From positions 712,458 through 776,457 of the forward strand of contig JBBPFI010000018.1 in NCBI GenBank assembly GCA_037974965.1: a DNA stretch of 64,000 nt. The letters run 5' to 3'. The DNA comes from Dacryopinax spathularia (lineage: Eukaryota; Basidiomycota; Dacrymycetes; Dacrymycetales; Dacrymycetaceae). Positions 11,701 through 20,811 of this stretch are shown piece by piece. A program made the position numbers and the translations under genes. The notes under the pieces were generated by a model. It was not told the origin of the DNA. It saw nothing but the letters and a program-made list of their open reading frames with translations, and ran no database searches. Each line of letters starts with the position of its first letter. Within the stretch, counting starts at the first letter, position 1.

Positions 11701-12490
11701 GTTCAAACCCGCGGAAGAAGTCGATGAGGGAGTAACAAGCGCGGCCCCCATAGGACTCGATGAGGTGTTCGGTAAGAGGCGGTACCGAAGAACTTTTGAT
11801 CATGACGCCATTAAGAGGTTGTAGATTTATGACTGGACGCAAGTCTCCGTTCTTCTTTAGCACGACGAACCATGTTGAGCGATATGCTGACTGTGCCGGT
11901 TCGTATGCACCGGCCTGGATCTTTTCACGGATAGTAGAGATAACTCTTTCGACTAACGCGGGCGGTATCGGTAAGTTGCGGTCTTGCCAGGGGGTATGTT
12001 CGATCGTGGGGAAGACCACAGGGTCGAAATAGTCGTCTCTGAAGCGACCGATTTCCACTTCTTCCCACGAGAAGGCCATTTCATGTGTCCGGAGAACCCA
12101 TGCCGCCAGTTTGACTTCCTCCGGCCATAGGAAACCGTATTTGTTAATGCCAAGGGCTTCGTAACGCTCCTGCGTTAATCGAATGCCAGGTGTAAAGGAC
12201 GGTGGTTGGTGCGGTAATGGAAGCAGGCCTTGTAAAGGGTCCGAAGGGAATCGGCGATGTATTTTGAGCTCTTCCGGGTGGGTAGTTGCTACTGGTTTAA
12301 CTCGATGCTCAACCTTTTTGTATTTTCTGAGGGCCAGGCAGTGTAGCCGCTCGTCGTATGTGTACGTGCGCTGTAACGCGGTTACCGTCGGTAGGATCGT
12401 TAACGCTGGTGGGGGTATCGAGTTTACCGGCGTTGTGGTAAGGAAAATGTCTCCTCGGGCTGAACCCGACTCCTCGACTAATGAAAATCC
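8780..12490 (-). CDS. pol: Pol polyprotein: reverse transcriptase, RNase H, integrase
   Basis: The frame is open from about 12490 (inside the end of gag) to the stop at 8780. The first ATG is at 12079 and gives 1099 aa, but 134 further codons upstream are open and probably translated by frameshifting from gag. From the ATG: reverse transcriptase with YSLIDFFRG (first Asp near residue 120) and active site FIDD at 182-185 in place of the usual YxDD. RNase H follows with FAVDSSSIAVGFVLY. The integrase has an H2C2 zinc finger (HDELGHKG...CLSCQ) and DDE residues in YCDTMLM, VTDNGTPW and LVEQSHRG. A GPF/Y-like module follows (PRYIGPFVVIKR). No chromodomain is seen at the C-terminus. All motifs look intact. 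Confidence 0.92.
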   Translation of the reverse strand, partial: GFSLVEESGSARGDIFLTTTPVNSIPPPALTILPTVTALQRTYTYDERLHCLALRKYKKVEHRVKPVATTHPEELKIHRRFPSDPLQGLLPLPHQPPSFTPGIRLTQERYEALGINKYGFLWPEEVKLAAWVLRTHEMAFSWEEVEIGRFRDDYFDPVVFPTIEHTPWQDRNLPIPPALVERVISTIREKIQAGAYEPAQSAYRSTWFVVLKKNGDLRPVINLQPLNGVMIKSSSVPPLTEHLIESYGGRACYSLIDFFRGFEQHKLAPSSRDLTTFQSPLGPLRYCVAPMGAHNMPGIMQDNVTFILEPEIPHITTPFIDDGGIKGPPTRYERADGTYETTAHNAGIRRFIWEHLGDVHRILTRIEHSGATLSGAKVEIAVPEIILLGHRCSYAGRQPDPSKSQKILDWKLPCENISEVLSFLGTVGIMRTFIRNYAHIARPLEELKKKNVPFHFNDIHLTAVRTLQAAAQQALENNVLRPIDYASPNRVIFAVDSSSIAVGFVLYQLDDTGRRRPSRFGSITWNDRESRYSQAKLECYGLFRALKAYRVWLIGLSTFTLEVDAQYLKGMIRHPDIQPNTTINRWLAYIALFNFDLVHVPAEKHTAPDGLSRRPPTTTDPTQEDVPEYDEDTLNLSTTPALFLYLSLTFPRRPPLPRPGVPVFFWPEEGDLPHEKTDNAPLSPLTTPPQSPTSETPSLPDQRLHDVDEGHYISSPLTTPPDSPVVWQERELPWATEGHSSDVPMVVAEHGPPESNDSITPSSAFLPLSSNAAKMDTDIQKIIEYQRTLKRPEDTSDKEWRRILKISARFFIGNNGELYKRDDNGNHLLYLPYERRYRALRMAHDELGHKGLRTIRAHLMLRFWWPRMAEDIAWYIKTCLSCQQQQTTRVLLPPTVQTPAKLFGKAYCDTMLMPISKTPKAGYRYIAQARCSLTHYPEWCMLRNESGKNLADFIFNTLLCRWGTVYEIVTDNGTPWVNALSTLTQKYAISHICISGYNSRANGLVEQSHRGVRESIVRAAQGNIGGWPAILPTIFWAERVTLSSVTGLTPYYMAHGTHPTLPIDLVEATFLVQTPSELCSREELITRRARQLERRPEDLARIHEKILLAREHSAERFRKKYANLIRDVSYDPGSLVLLRNSRNDGDLRDKTLPRYIGPFVVIKRNRGGAYTIAELDGTIGRQAVAGFRLVPFHTRVEFKSQVDELMKRLQDLPYRLTAEDTDANTNALPEPTSGDP

Positions 12491-15201
12491 GCAGGTGCGA
12501 CGGAGTCACCAGGAGGATTGAGAGCAAGCGCCGGATTTGCTTGTATGAAGGCCGCTGTATCCTCTGCGTTCTCCGAAGGGTCTGCCTGACGGGGTTTCCA
12601 GGGCCGAGCACCGATCGTAACGCGGGTATCGGTATTGGGACATTTCAGCGTTAACTGCATTTCTCCTGAAGTCCCGTCGAACGTTTGACATTGCAACAAT
12701 GTCAGGAAGGGGCGTCCGAGAAGAATATGGAAAGGAGATTCTTTCACGATATGGACTTGTAATAGGAAAACGATCGGTCTGATGGTCACACGTAGGTTGC
12801 GGATACAGCCTAACGTCATTTCGGATTGGCTGTTGGCGGATTCCATCTGTATGGTATCGTCCGGTAAGAATGGGATCCGTAGTCGCTTCCAGGCATGAAA
12901 GTTGATAGCAACAATCACCGACCCCGAGTCAATACAACCGGTCATGGGGATGTCAACATCTCCAACCAGTAAATCGATTTCTCGTAACGCCACGAGTCGT
13001 TTTCCTACGATAACGCCCGACGGGCTGTCGATGGCTCCCGACACATGTAATGCTTGTGCGAGCGTCGGTACTCCGTCGAGCGTTACCGTGTTCTCCTGAC
13101 TTGGCTGAACATTCCCAGATGTACTGCCTAACTCGGGATGACCAAAGGTCAGAACGTGGTCACCCGTCTTCGGTACCCGTTTGACTCCCGACTGGTAATG
13201 CAGCATCTTCCGTACTTCTCCGGATACCGCCATGAGTCCGCGTAATGTCAGATTAATCGGTACATCCAAGGTTTGATCGAGGACGCGGCGGACTACTTCG
13301 TCGTTCTCGATAGGGGCTCGGAGCTGGGAACGTGACTCTGGTTTGGAATTTGACTCCTCCAGAGGGGAGTCCTCAGTAGATCGTTCCGGGCGTGGTAATA
13401 GTCGTTCGGGAGTCGGTACCGAGGCGGTACCGTCTGCTTCTGAGTCGCGCGGTTGTAGTGGTTTGCCGAGATATTTGGTGGGAAACGGGCGACCAACAGG
13501 TTTACCTTTCTTCCGGATATTTGATATTTCGGCTTGTAAGACGTGTATCCGTTGAAGATCGCTAGCAGAAAGGATATTCTCCTGATTATCGGTACTCGGC
13601 GTTATGTCTGCGTTTGGCGTATCGAAAGTAAAGGCCTGAACCGGTGCCGCTCGCGTCGTGAGGAGGTTTACTGGGGCACTGGGGCGCGTTGGTATTCCGG
13701 CTTGCGCATTAAGTTCTGCGGTCGTATTGCCGGGGTATTGGCGATGCCATTGTAGGACTCTTTCTTTAAGCGTTCGGGCTTGAATGTACCCGGGAACGTA
13801 TCGTCCGGTAGGTAGAACTAGTCGGCCCTCTGCGTTCCGAATTACGAGTCCTTGTCGGATGTGTTCCTCCGCATCGGGGCATTGATTTACCATATGAGGT
13901 CCGTCGCACCAGATACACCCAGTCGAGCGGGGTGGAATACCGCCGTTACCTTGAGCGTTATATGCCGGTACCGGTCGGGATTGGGGTGGAGTGTTGCCTT
14001 GATATATTCCTTGTCGGGGAGCCGACTGGCCTTGCTGGAGGAGGGTATGGACAGCGTTGGTCAGTGTGTTCAGATTCGATACCATGGATGCGAATGCGTC
14101 CGATTCCTCTGTTTTGATTTTCACTGTCGGTTCGATTTGATGAGTCGTTGTCCCGTCGGATAACGCAATGACCGGTGCCTCTGCAGAGGTATCACCCAGG
14201 AGCCAGTTTGCAGCTTGAAGAACGTGTTCCATTGGGTAGGGGTCGTCAGGATAATTGTCGGGGAACTTAATCTGCAGACGATGCTTAAGTCTTTCGCGGA
14301 ACACCGGATGAAATCCGCGGAGAAATTCTCGATCGCGTTCAAGGACGGAAATCCGGTCTTTCCGTAGTAACCAGGAAGCAATCCTTGTGAATTCGCGGTT
14401 GTACTCGCCCAACTGGCCTCGGTGGCTCATAGGAATCGTAGCAGAGCGGTTTACCAGGTCTTCCAGGTTCGTTCGGGAATACCGCCTTTCGTCGGTATCG
14501 GCGCCAGGATATAACGCCAACACTTCACGCTTGAATCGGTCGTAGTCGCCACCCGTGAATGACGCCAGGCTCCGCCATGTCTCCTCGACTGTCCCCGGTG
14601 GATATCGCACCGACGCTAGGATTCTGTCTTGTCCCCGCAGGCCGCAGGCATCTGCACACTGTTCGTAGTCTTCAAAGTACCGCCGCACGTCGGTAGGGTT
14701 CGTCGAAGCAAAGTACGGAGCGTCCCGGCTATTTCGGAGGGGCATTTGCCTTCGGGGAGGGCGCTCCTGGACTGGTGGTCCTTCTGCTTCCTGATCGAGT
14801 GGGTCCATGTTGCTGCGGAGTTCTAACTGGCCGGCTAACTCTGATGCGAGGTTAACAACCGAAGGGTCCGGTAATTGATGTAAACGTTGTTCTAGGAGAG
14901 TGGATAAGCGGGTCGCTGAACTGTCGGCCGAAGTCGTGTCAGTGGAGCTCCCTTCTTCCTGATCCAGGGTATCTCGAGTCGCCCGAGTTCGGTTCGGTTC
15001 TATCGGGGAGACGACAATCGGGGCGGTATCGTGGGCGGTATCAACGAGCGGTAATTCCGGGGCCGAATCGATAGGTTGAAGGAAATCCGCGGTCCTCTCC
15101 GGGGACGGGTAGTAGCGTCGACGTGTTTTGACAATGGCGGGCGATAACGATAAACAAGCGAGTTTTTTGTTATACCGACACTGGCAGTTTTGAAGAACCA
15201 A
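12478..15201 (-). CDS. gag: Gag-protease polyprotein
   Basis: Open for 907 codons from 15201, but the first ATG is at 14808 (MDPLDQEAEG), giving about 776 aa. An upstream near-cognate start is possible. The capsid-like region has CGLRGQDRILASVRYPPG and EETWRSLASF, similar in position to Ty3-type Gag. A zinc knuckle of variant spacing is present, CIWCDGPHMVNQC (CX2CX3HX4C). The C-terminal third is an aspartic protease: active site CIDSGSVIVAI and the flap/end motif HILLGRPFL. Protease is thus in the gag frame and pol follows by -1 shift. The start region overlaps or abuts the primer binding site, so initiation is uncertain. Confidence 0.88.
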   Translation of the reverse strand: MVLQNCQCRYNKKLACLSLSPAIVKTRRRYYPSPERTADFLQPIDSAPELPLVDTAHDTAPIVVSPIEPNRTRATRDTLDQEEGSSTDTTSADSSATRLSTLLEQRLHQLPDPSVVNLASELAGQLELRSNMDPLDQEAEGPPVQERPPRRQMPLRNSRDAPYFASTNPTDVRRYFEDYEQCADACGLRGQDRILASVRYPPGTVEETWRSLASFTGGDYDRFKREVLALYPGADTDERRYSRTNLEDLVNRSATIPMSHRGQLGEYNREFTRIASWLLRKDRISVLERDREFLRGFHPVFRERLKHRLQIKFPDNYPDDPYPMEHVLQAANWLLGDTSAEAPVIALSDGTTTHQIEPTVKIKTEESDAFASMVSNLNTLTNAVHTLLQQGQSAPRQGIYQGNTPPQSRPVPAYNAQGNGGIPPRSTGCIWCDGPHMVNQCPDAEEHIRQGLVIRNAEGRLVLPTGRYVPGYIQARTLKERVLQWHRQYPGNTTAELNAQAGIPTRPSAPVNLLTTRAAPVQAFTFDTPNADITPSTDNQENILSASDLQRIHVLQAEISNIRKKGKPVGRPFPTKYLGKPLQPRDSEADGTASVPTPERLLPRPERSTEDSPLEESNSKPESRSQLRAPIENDEVVRRVLDQTLDVPINLTLRGLMAVSGEVRKMLHYQSGVKRVPKTGDHVLTFGHPELGSTSGNVQPSQENTVTLDGVPTLAQALHVSGAIDSPSGVIVGKRLVALREIDLLVGDVDIPMTGCIDSGSVIVAINFHAWKRLRIPFLPDDTIQMESANSQSEMTLGCIRNLRVTIRPIVFLLQVHIVKESPFHILLGRPFLTLLQCQTFDGTSGEMQLTLKCPNTDTRVTIGARPWKPRQADPSENAEDTAAFIQANPALALNPPGDSVAPADFH
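12484..12490 (-). promoter_or_regulatory. Probable -1 ribosomal frameshift site between gag-pro and pol
   Basis: Read on the minus strand the site is G GAT TTT followed by CAT and the gag stop TAG at 12478-12480. Slipping back one base moves ribosomes into the pol frame, which is open from here through the ATG at 12079 (402 nt, exactly 134 codons). G-GAT-TTN heptamers are used by some retroviruses for -1 slippage. A downstream structure was not evaluated. Confidence 0.55.
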
Positions 15202-15207
15202 TAAGAT

Positions 15208-15225
15208 ATCCCAGCACGACCTCCA
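15208..15225 (-). promoter_or_regulatory. Primer binding site (tRNA-like)
   Basis: Read on the minus strand it is TGGAGGTCGTGCTGGGAT, starting 2 nt after the 5' LTR. The complement ends in CCA and resembles the T-arm and acceptor end of a tRNA (CCCAGCACGACCTCCA). The primer tRNA was not identified. Confidence 0.65.
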
Positions 15226-15227
15226 AA

Positions 15228-15691
15228 TGAACTGCTCGGTCCTATCGTAGATAGTTCCTAGAGCTTAGTTCTTTTAATGGAATATCGTTATTGGTTCTAT
15301 CAAAAGGAGTGTGGTGCGAATGGATAAGGATCGAGTGACAGTGGGCGGTAACGCCTAACAATAACGCCGATAACGATAACGAGAGTTGTGGATGCAGATC
15401 CTCTGGAGGGGAATCCAGGAAGGTGGAAAACGAAGGAGAAAGCAAGCGAGAGCAGCAGTAAAATATGAAGTGGTTGCCTGCGCAAATCTGCCAGGCACAG
15501 GCACAGGGAGCGCCTCACGTTTCAGGTGCATCCACCGTGGCACGTCGGCAGTGGGTAACGCCATGCGGTAACGCTTCGATGGCCGCTCGGCTATGGATAA
15601 CGCGGGCCGGTGACGCCATATCGGCGGTATTTGGGATCGGCGATATCGGTGCTTGATAATTTGTTCTAATTAACTAACTACGAACAGTACA
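15228..15691 (-). repeat. 5' LTR of the retrotransposon
   Basis: 464 bp, apparently identical to 5046-5509. It must carry the element's promoter, which fires leftward. The target-site copy GTAA follows at 15692-15695. Confidence 0.93.
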
Positions 15692-16061
15692 GTAAATAAC
15701 GTGGAAGTTAATCCGACCAGGCTTCCGAATGGTGCGATTATCCCGGATAGGAGGCATGTCAGTGTGCTGGCAGTGCTACAAGATGCTGGAAGCACGATAA
15801 CAGAAGAAACGAAGACCGACTCTTTACCCAGGAATAGTTCCCGGATCCGCGGAAGACACCGTGCACCGCGTGTGCGATGCGCTCGTCACTGATGTTTACG
15901 CGTGCTGTACCTTGTCGCGACCATCTGCTGGTTCTGTCTGCGTACGCTGAGGCAACTGTTCTCCGGTACTGCCAACGATGTCAGGCCACTCAGACCATAA
16001 GACCGCACTCTGTGCATATGGACTGGCTTCGCACGTTTGGAAGAAGCAATTCTCAGCATTG

Positions 16062-16070
16062 TCTATAAAA
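16062..16070 (+). promoter_or_regulatory. TATA box of lipase gene 2
   Basis: GTCTATAAAAAC lies about 80 bp upstream of the lipase 2 start codon, matching the promoter layout of lipase gene 1. Confidence 0.6.
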
Positions 16071-16147
16071 ACTACGCCAGTGAAGGCCTGGTAGTCCCAG
16101 GCGCAGGTACTGCCTCGGAGGTGTCAAGCGTTGCTCTCTGTTCCACG

Positions 16148-17343
16148 ATGACTCTCGTTCGCTTTGTTGCTCTTGCTGGAGTAGCGATCTCGTCGGCCTG
16201 GGCTGCGCCGGTTTCGCCCAGAGCGAACGAGGCACCTGTCTCAGCTCTGAGCTCTGCCCAGGTGTCGGGAATCACACCTTTCGCTCACATGGCAAGCGCA
16301 GCATACTGCTCGACAGCATCCATCATGTCCTGGTCTTGCGGTGGTGAGTTGAGTTGTTGCGTTCTGCCTGTGTCCCGCTCATCCTCAGCAAGCCCAATGT
16401 TCCGCACTGCCGGGAATGGTCCCTCTCGCCGCTGGGGGTAACAACGATGCCATTCCAGACTGGTATGTCGGGTACTACCCATCTGCGAACGCGGCGGTCG
16501 TCAGCCATCAAGGTAAGATCCACTGGTACGGGAGTGGTCACGGCCTAACGTCGTGGTTCAGGCACGAACACGGCCAGTCTGGAGTCCTGGCTGGACGATT
16601 TGGATTTCGTGCAGGAGGCGATCGATCCGTCGTACTTCCCAGGGCTCTCGGGTATCGAGGTGCAGTAAGTGAAGACACTCTAGGTCACTTGCGGATACTG
16701 ACACGGTCCAGCGCCGGCTTCCAGTCCACTTTCGAGAGCACCGCCGCGTCGGTCATGAGCGCAGTCGAGACCGCAATCTCCGCCCACGGCGCGTCCCAGC
16801 TGTACGTTGTCGGACATTCCCTCGGCGCGGCGATTTCCCTCTTCGACGCATTGTATCTTCACAACAACATCAACTTGCCCATCACTGTCCGGCTGTTCGG
16901 TCTTCCCCGAGTGGGTAACCAAGCGTTCGCCAACTACGTGGATTCGAACCTGGCTGGGTTGTACCACGTTGTAAACGACAATGGTGAGAGTGGCTAGCCA
17001 AGATCTCCGGTAGCCAATGTTGACGCCATTTTCGAACAGATATCGTGCCTCATGTCCCGCCAGAGGACTTCGGCTTTGAGCATCCCTCGTAGGTCGCCGA
17101 GAAAGCCGCTGTCCAACGGGGTGCTGACTAGTAGGTAGTGGAGAAGTCTGGATCACGACTGTCGGCGGGTCGACCTATGACCTTTGCCCGGGTCAAGAGA
17201 ACGAGAACTGCGCTGATTCAGTTTCGATCTTGGACTACAGCACCAGTCCACATGATGGTCCGTACGCAGGCGTCACGTAAGCAAGGACTGGTTGTGCTCT
17301 TAACGGCTCGTACTGATCTTCAATGTGCAGGATGGGTTGTTGA
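16148..17343 (+). CDS. Secreted fungal class-3 lipase, copy 2 (7 exons)
   Basis: Extracellular alpha/beta-hydrolase lipase. A signal peptide, MTLVRFVALAGVAISSAWA, is followed by a short propeptide. Exons: 16148-16343, 16393-16512, 16562-16664, 16712-16983, 17040-17088, 17139-17276, 17331-17343. They sum to 891 nt, 296 aa plus stop. Nucleophile elbow GHSLGAA, catalytic Asp in NDNDIVPHVP, His in FGFEHPS. The last residues are VTMGC. The core FGLPRVGNQAFANY is identical to that of copy 1. Two introns in the C-terminal third of copy 1, including the GC-AG one, are absent here, so intron gain or loss has occurred since the duplication. The acceptor of intron 1 is CAAG rather than the earlier CAG, chosen to keep frame. 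The gene seems intact. Confidence 0.9.
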
Positions 17344-17582
17344 CGAACACCATCGCAGGAAGGAGGTTTCGGTTGAACTTCAGTGTATTCAGATTGTAGT
17401 AGTCAATTCAATCCGAAGGGTTCATGGTGTCATGTGCAGCAAACAAGGGGTGTAGTATGTAGACGCCAGTGCAGATGGCGACGTCGGGCGTTGTCCATTC
17501 AGAAGACCTCAACCCTGTGTGGAGGTCGTTCATGCTGGCTGGGCGTGTCGCTAGTCGATGCGCTCGTTGACCGCTGGCCATC

Positions 17583-18567
17583 ATGGCAGATGCGAAGCCC
17601 GTTGTTCTCATCACTGGCTGTTCGGCGGGCGGTATCGGATATGCATTGTGCGTGTTTCAGGAACAATGACCGGTTGAGACGCTGATGAGCGCTGTTTGGG
17701 CCCAGGTGTGAGGAGTTTGCGCCTCATGCTGAGGTGGTATATGCGACAGCACGGCGCCTGGAGTCCATGACAGGCTTCCCGCGGGACAATGTTCGAACGC
17801 TCGAGTTGGACGTATGCAGCTCAAAGTCGATCGAAGCTGCCGTTTCAAGAATCATCGAGGAATGCGGGAGGATAGACATCGTCGTATCGAACGCTGGCGT
17901 TGGCGCATATGGTGAGCATCATACCCCCTTATGCGTGAAACGGGAGGTTGAAGTCCTATCTAGGCCCGATACTTGATATACCTGTGGAGAAGGCACGAGC
18001 CGCGTTCGACACGAACTACTTTGGCAGCCATCGCCTGGCGCAGGCCGTGCTGCCGCACATGTTCCAGCGGCGGTCGGGCAAGTTCGTGCTTGTGGGATCA
18101 ATCGGCGGGGTAGTACCTGGTACGTCCTACCGCGGCCACTGCCTAAGATGCGAGCTCATATTGTCGCAGTACCGTGGAACGGCAGCTATGCCGCATCCAA
18201 AGCGGCCTTGCATACGTTCGCGGACGTGTTGCGACATGAATGCACACCGTTCAACGTACAGGTCATGACGCTCATACCTGGCTTCGTCAAATCACACATC
18301 ATCGATAACATGCAAGGATACACCTTGCCGCCGACAAGCGTCTATCAGCCCTGGGCGGCGAACATATATAAGCGATTCTCGATCAGCCAAACGAGCCCTG
18401 CCTGTCTACCTGCAGCCACATTCGCCCGAAAGGTTGTGCGCGAGTTGACGAGGAGGAAGATCAAGTGGTTCTACTGGCTGGGCGGGAACTCTACGTGGGT
18501 GTGGTGGTTGAATTTGTGGCCGCGCAAATGGGCGCTGCAGTACGTCTGGCGTACGAGTACTAAATGA
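17583..18567 (+). CDS. Short-chain dehydrogenase/reductase, Ayr1-like
   Basis: NAD(P)H-dependent reductase, probably membrane or lipid-droplet associated, similar in outline to 1-acyl-dihydroxyacetone-phosphate reductases. Start MADAKPVVLITGCSAGGIG carries the cofactor-binding TGxxxGxG motif. NAG (SNAGVGAYG), the structural NYFG region and catalytic Tyr-Lys in SYAASK are all present. Three introns (after GYAL, after AYG, after VVP) were placed by GT-AG and frame. The C-terminus is basic and Trp-rich (KWFYWLGGNSTWVWWL), fitting a membrane-anchoring helix. Substrate is inferred. Confidence 0.85.
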
Positions 18568-18635
18568 CGGGCACGGCCGGCAAGAGAGACATGTGATGAC
18601 ATTGCACGATAGCTAGCCGAAGGGAAGCTACTGTA

Positions 18636-20811
18636 CTAGTACGTCCAAACCGGAGCTTCGTAGGGGTGGGCCTCGGTATTGAACTGAACCTTGTGAGAGC
18701 GGGCCAATGAGGAGTTGCTACTTGACTCACGACGTACTCGTCCAAGCTGATCTTGTCGAACGAGCTGAATGTAAGGTACAAGTATTTGAGCGTTTCGGCT
18801 GAGAAGAACGATTCCATATCGTCAATCTGTCCGGCACTCGGGTTTGTCACGTCGTTCAGCCCTACGGCAACGGTTAGACCGAACATAAATCGAACGGCCA
18901 CATATTTCCTACCCGCATAACCAGCGTTGGAGGGGAGGTACTTCTTCACACTGTTCAGGGCAGCGACAGCGTTGTTGAAGTACTTGATATCTCCGGTCAT
19001 GCGCCACGCATAGAAGTTGGACTGACCGGCGGTTAGCATTCCCAAGGTCTCGCTTGCACATTGGATACACGAACCTCAAGCACCTCTGGCCGACTGATTT
19101 GTCGGAATCAGCATATATGATGCAGTCCCGGGAGGGCGCACTTACAGGTAGTAGTCCGCTTCGCCAGGACAAATGAAGAAGCCATGCTCGTTGTAGAAGG
19201 TCAGCTCGTCTCCCGAGGGAGTATCGCACTGCGCGACTGTCAGAGGCGGCAAGCGACTTGCCCAAAGCACTCACACTGTACCCTCCCTTAGGTGACTCGT
19301 AGCCGAAGACTTCAGGTCCAAATCCGGTTTCTGTGCTGTGATAGGTGTTCATACAAGCGTCGACAAGCTTCAGGCCGATGTTGAAGATTGTCCTGGTTGA
19401 CATTAGCCGTAGTTGCACAAGTCTATCTGGAATACTTACTCATTTCCCAGCATACGGCCACCAAGCAACCAGTTACCGCCTGCGGCCGATTGAATTATGA
19501 GCACGCAAGGCTCCTTGAGAGAGAACATACCATGGAAACACGCCAAGTGGGAGCCCTCGTTGACGTTCTGGCCTCCAGTATAGTCGGTAAGATATGTCCA
19601 GTTTCCGACAGTCGACTCCGTCAGGAGGTACTGGATGGAAGTATCGACGGCTTGCTTCCATGCATTCAAGAAAGTCGGATCAGCGTTGTTCGTGATCCGA
19701 GCGTATTTCAGCAGATACTGCAGACGACTCAGTCACGAGACGCGCTGCGAAGTAGCCAACTGACCTCGAAATACGAGTCCGACCCTCCTCCCCACGACTG
19801 ATATACAGATCAGCTGTGATGCGGATTCTCTCACAAGGTTGGACATACGACATAGTCCCCATCAGGTGTCGCATAAGGTGGATCAATACCCTGAGCAGGG
19901 AAACCAGGCAGTGGCGCCGGCTGCGATCCGGATTAGAATATAGTTTCGCTAAATGGAGAGTTATGGCTCCTACCTCGGCAATAACGGCTTTGACAGCGTT
20001 CTCGGCCAACTGACGGTAGGTGTCATTGCCCGTATAGATCGAAAGTCGCGAGAACTCGAGGGTTAACGTTCCCACTTGAGCGATATTGGACTGATTGGTG
20101 TGAGTACAAGCAGGTGGAATACGGCGTGACAAGAACGGACGCTACCAGGCTGGGCAGTAGGCGGATCAGTCGAGAAGTCGACTTCGTTGTACGACACAGG
20201 CTAGCACACGCCATCAGGAGTAATCCGAGCCGAGCCTGAACGCACCGGCTTACCCCAACGAAAGCATACGCCATCCGATCAGTCAGAACCTTGACCTGAT
20301 CGATCAGGTGAGGCGTCGTCTTCCCCGACAACTCGAACGAAGACAAGGCCCCGCCGAGGTATCGGATGTTGCTCTCAAACACGCTATACACCGTAAGTAC
20401 GCGTGATAATGAGATGGACATCGACGAACTCGACAGCGTCAGAAGTGACGGAACGTGTGAAGTTGACGTTGGCGATCAAGTCCAGAGCTTGCTTGTACAG
20501 GTTGTCAAGTCCCACTAGCGCGATGTTAGCAACGAGGTTGACGCCAAATCAAAAGGCTCACTCAGTTGCATCGTATCCAGCGCATCCCAGACAGTTGCTT
20601 GCCAGCCATTACGCCCGTCAACATAGCTCTTAGACACGGGAGCGAGGTCGTCGTGTCCCTTGGCATACTCGAGGTAGGCACCATAAGCGTTCTGGAAGAC
20701 GTCGACGACTTGCTGAGCGTAGCCTGCAGCCGAATCGGGCACGGCGACGTTAGGCTGCTGCACCGCCGCTTGTGCGACCGCTGCAAGACTTGCGAGTGCG
20801 AGGAAATACAT
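18636..20811 (-). CDS. GH47 alpha-1,2-mannosidase, secreted or ER/Golgi
   Basis: Class I mannosidase that trims alpha-1,2-linked mannose from N-glycans. An N-terminal signal peptide (MYFLALASLAAVAQA) is followed by GWQATVWDALDTMQL, then FESNIRYLGGALSSFELSG. Near the C-terminus are MESFFSAETLKYLYLTFSS and LDEYV joined across an intron to VQFNTEAHP, all family hallmarks. The protein ends APVWTY with stop at 18636-18638. About eight short introns interrupt the gene. I read the two terminal exons fully and the interior in segments (20023-20421, 19680-20132, 18909-19418). No disabling change was seen, but interior junctions were not all phased. Confidence 0.85.

Larger units (their letters stand above)
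5046..15691 (-). mobile_element. Complete Ty3/Gypsy-type LTR retrotransposon with captured antisense gene
   Basis: Two 464-bp direct repeats (5046-5509 and 15228-15691) start TG and end CA and appear identical base for base. They bracket a minus-strand gag-protease ORF, a -1-shifted pol ORF and a tRNA-like primer binding site beside the right LTR, which is therefore the 5' LTR. The flanks share GTAA (5042-5045 and 15692-15695), extendable to AGTAA if the last LTR base is counted in, consistent with a target-site duplication. All frames are intact, so the copy looks young and possibly active. About 3 kb between the 3' end of pol and the left LTR holds an eight-exon gene in the opposite orientation. 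Confidence 0.93.

Noticed and set aside
11087-11824. 245-codon plus-strand frame opposite pol
   Set aside because: Shadow of the reverse transcriptase coding sequence with no domain of its own.
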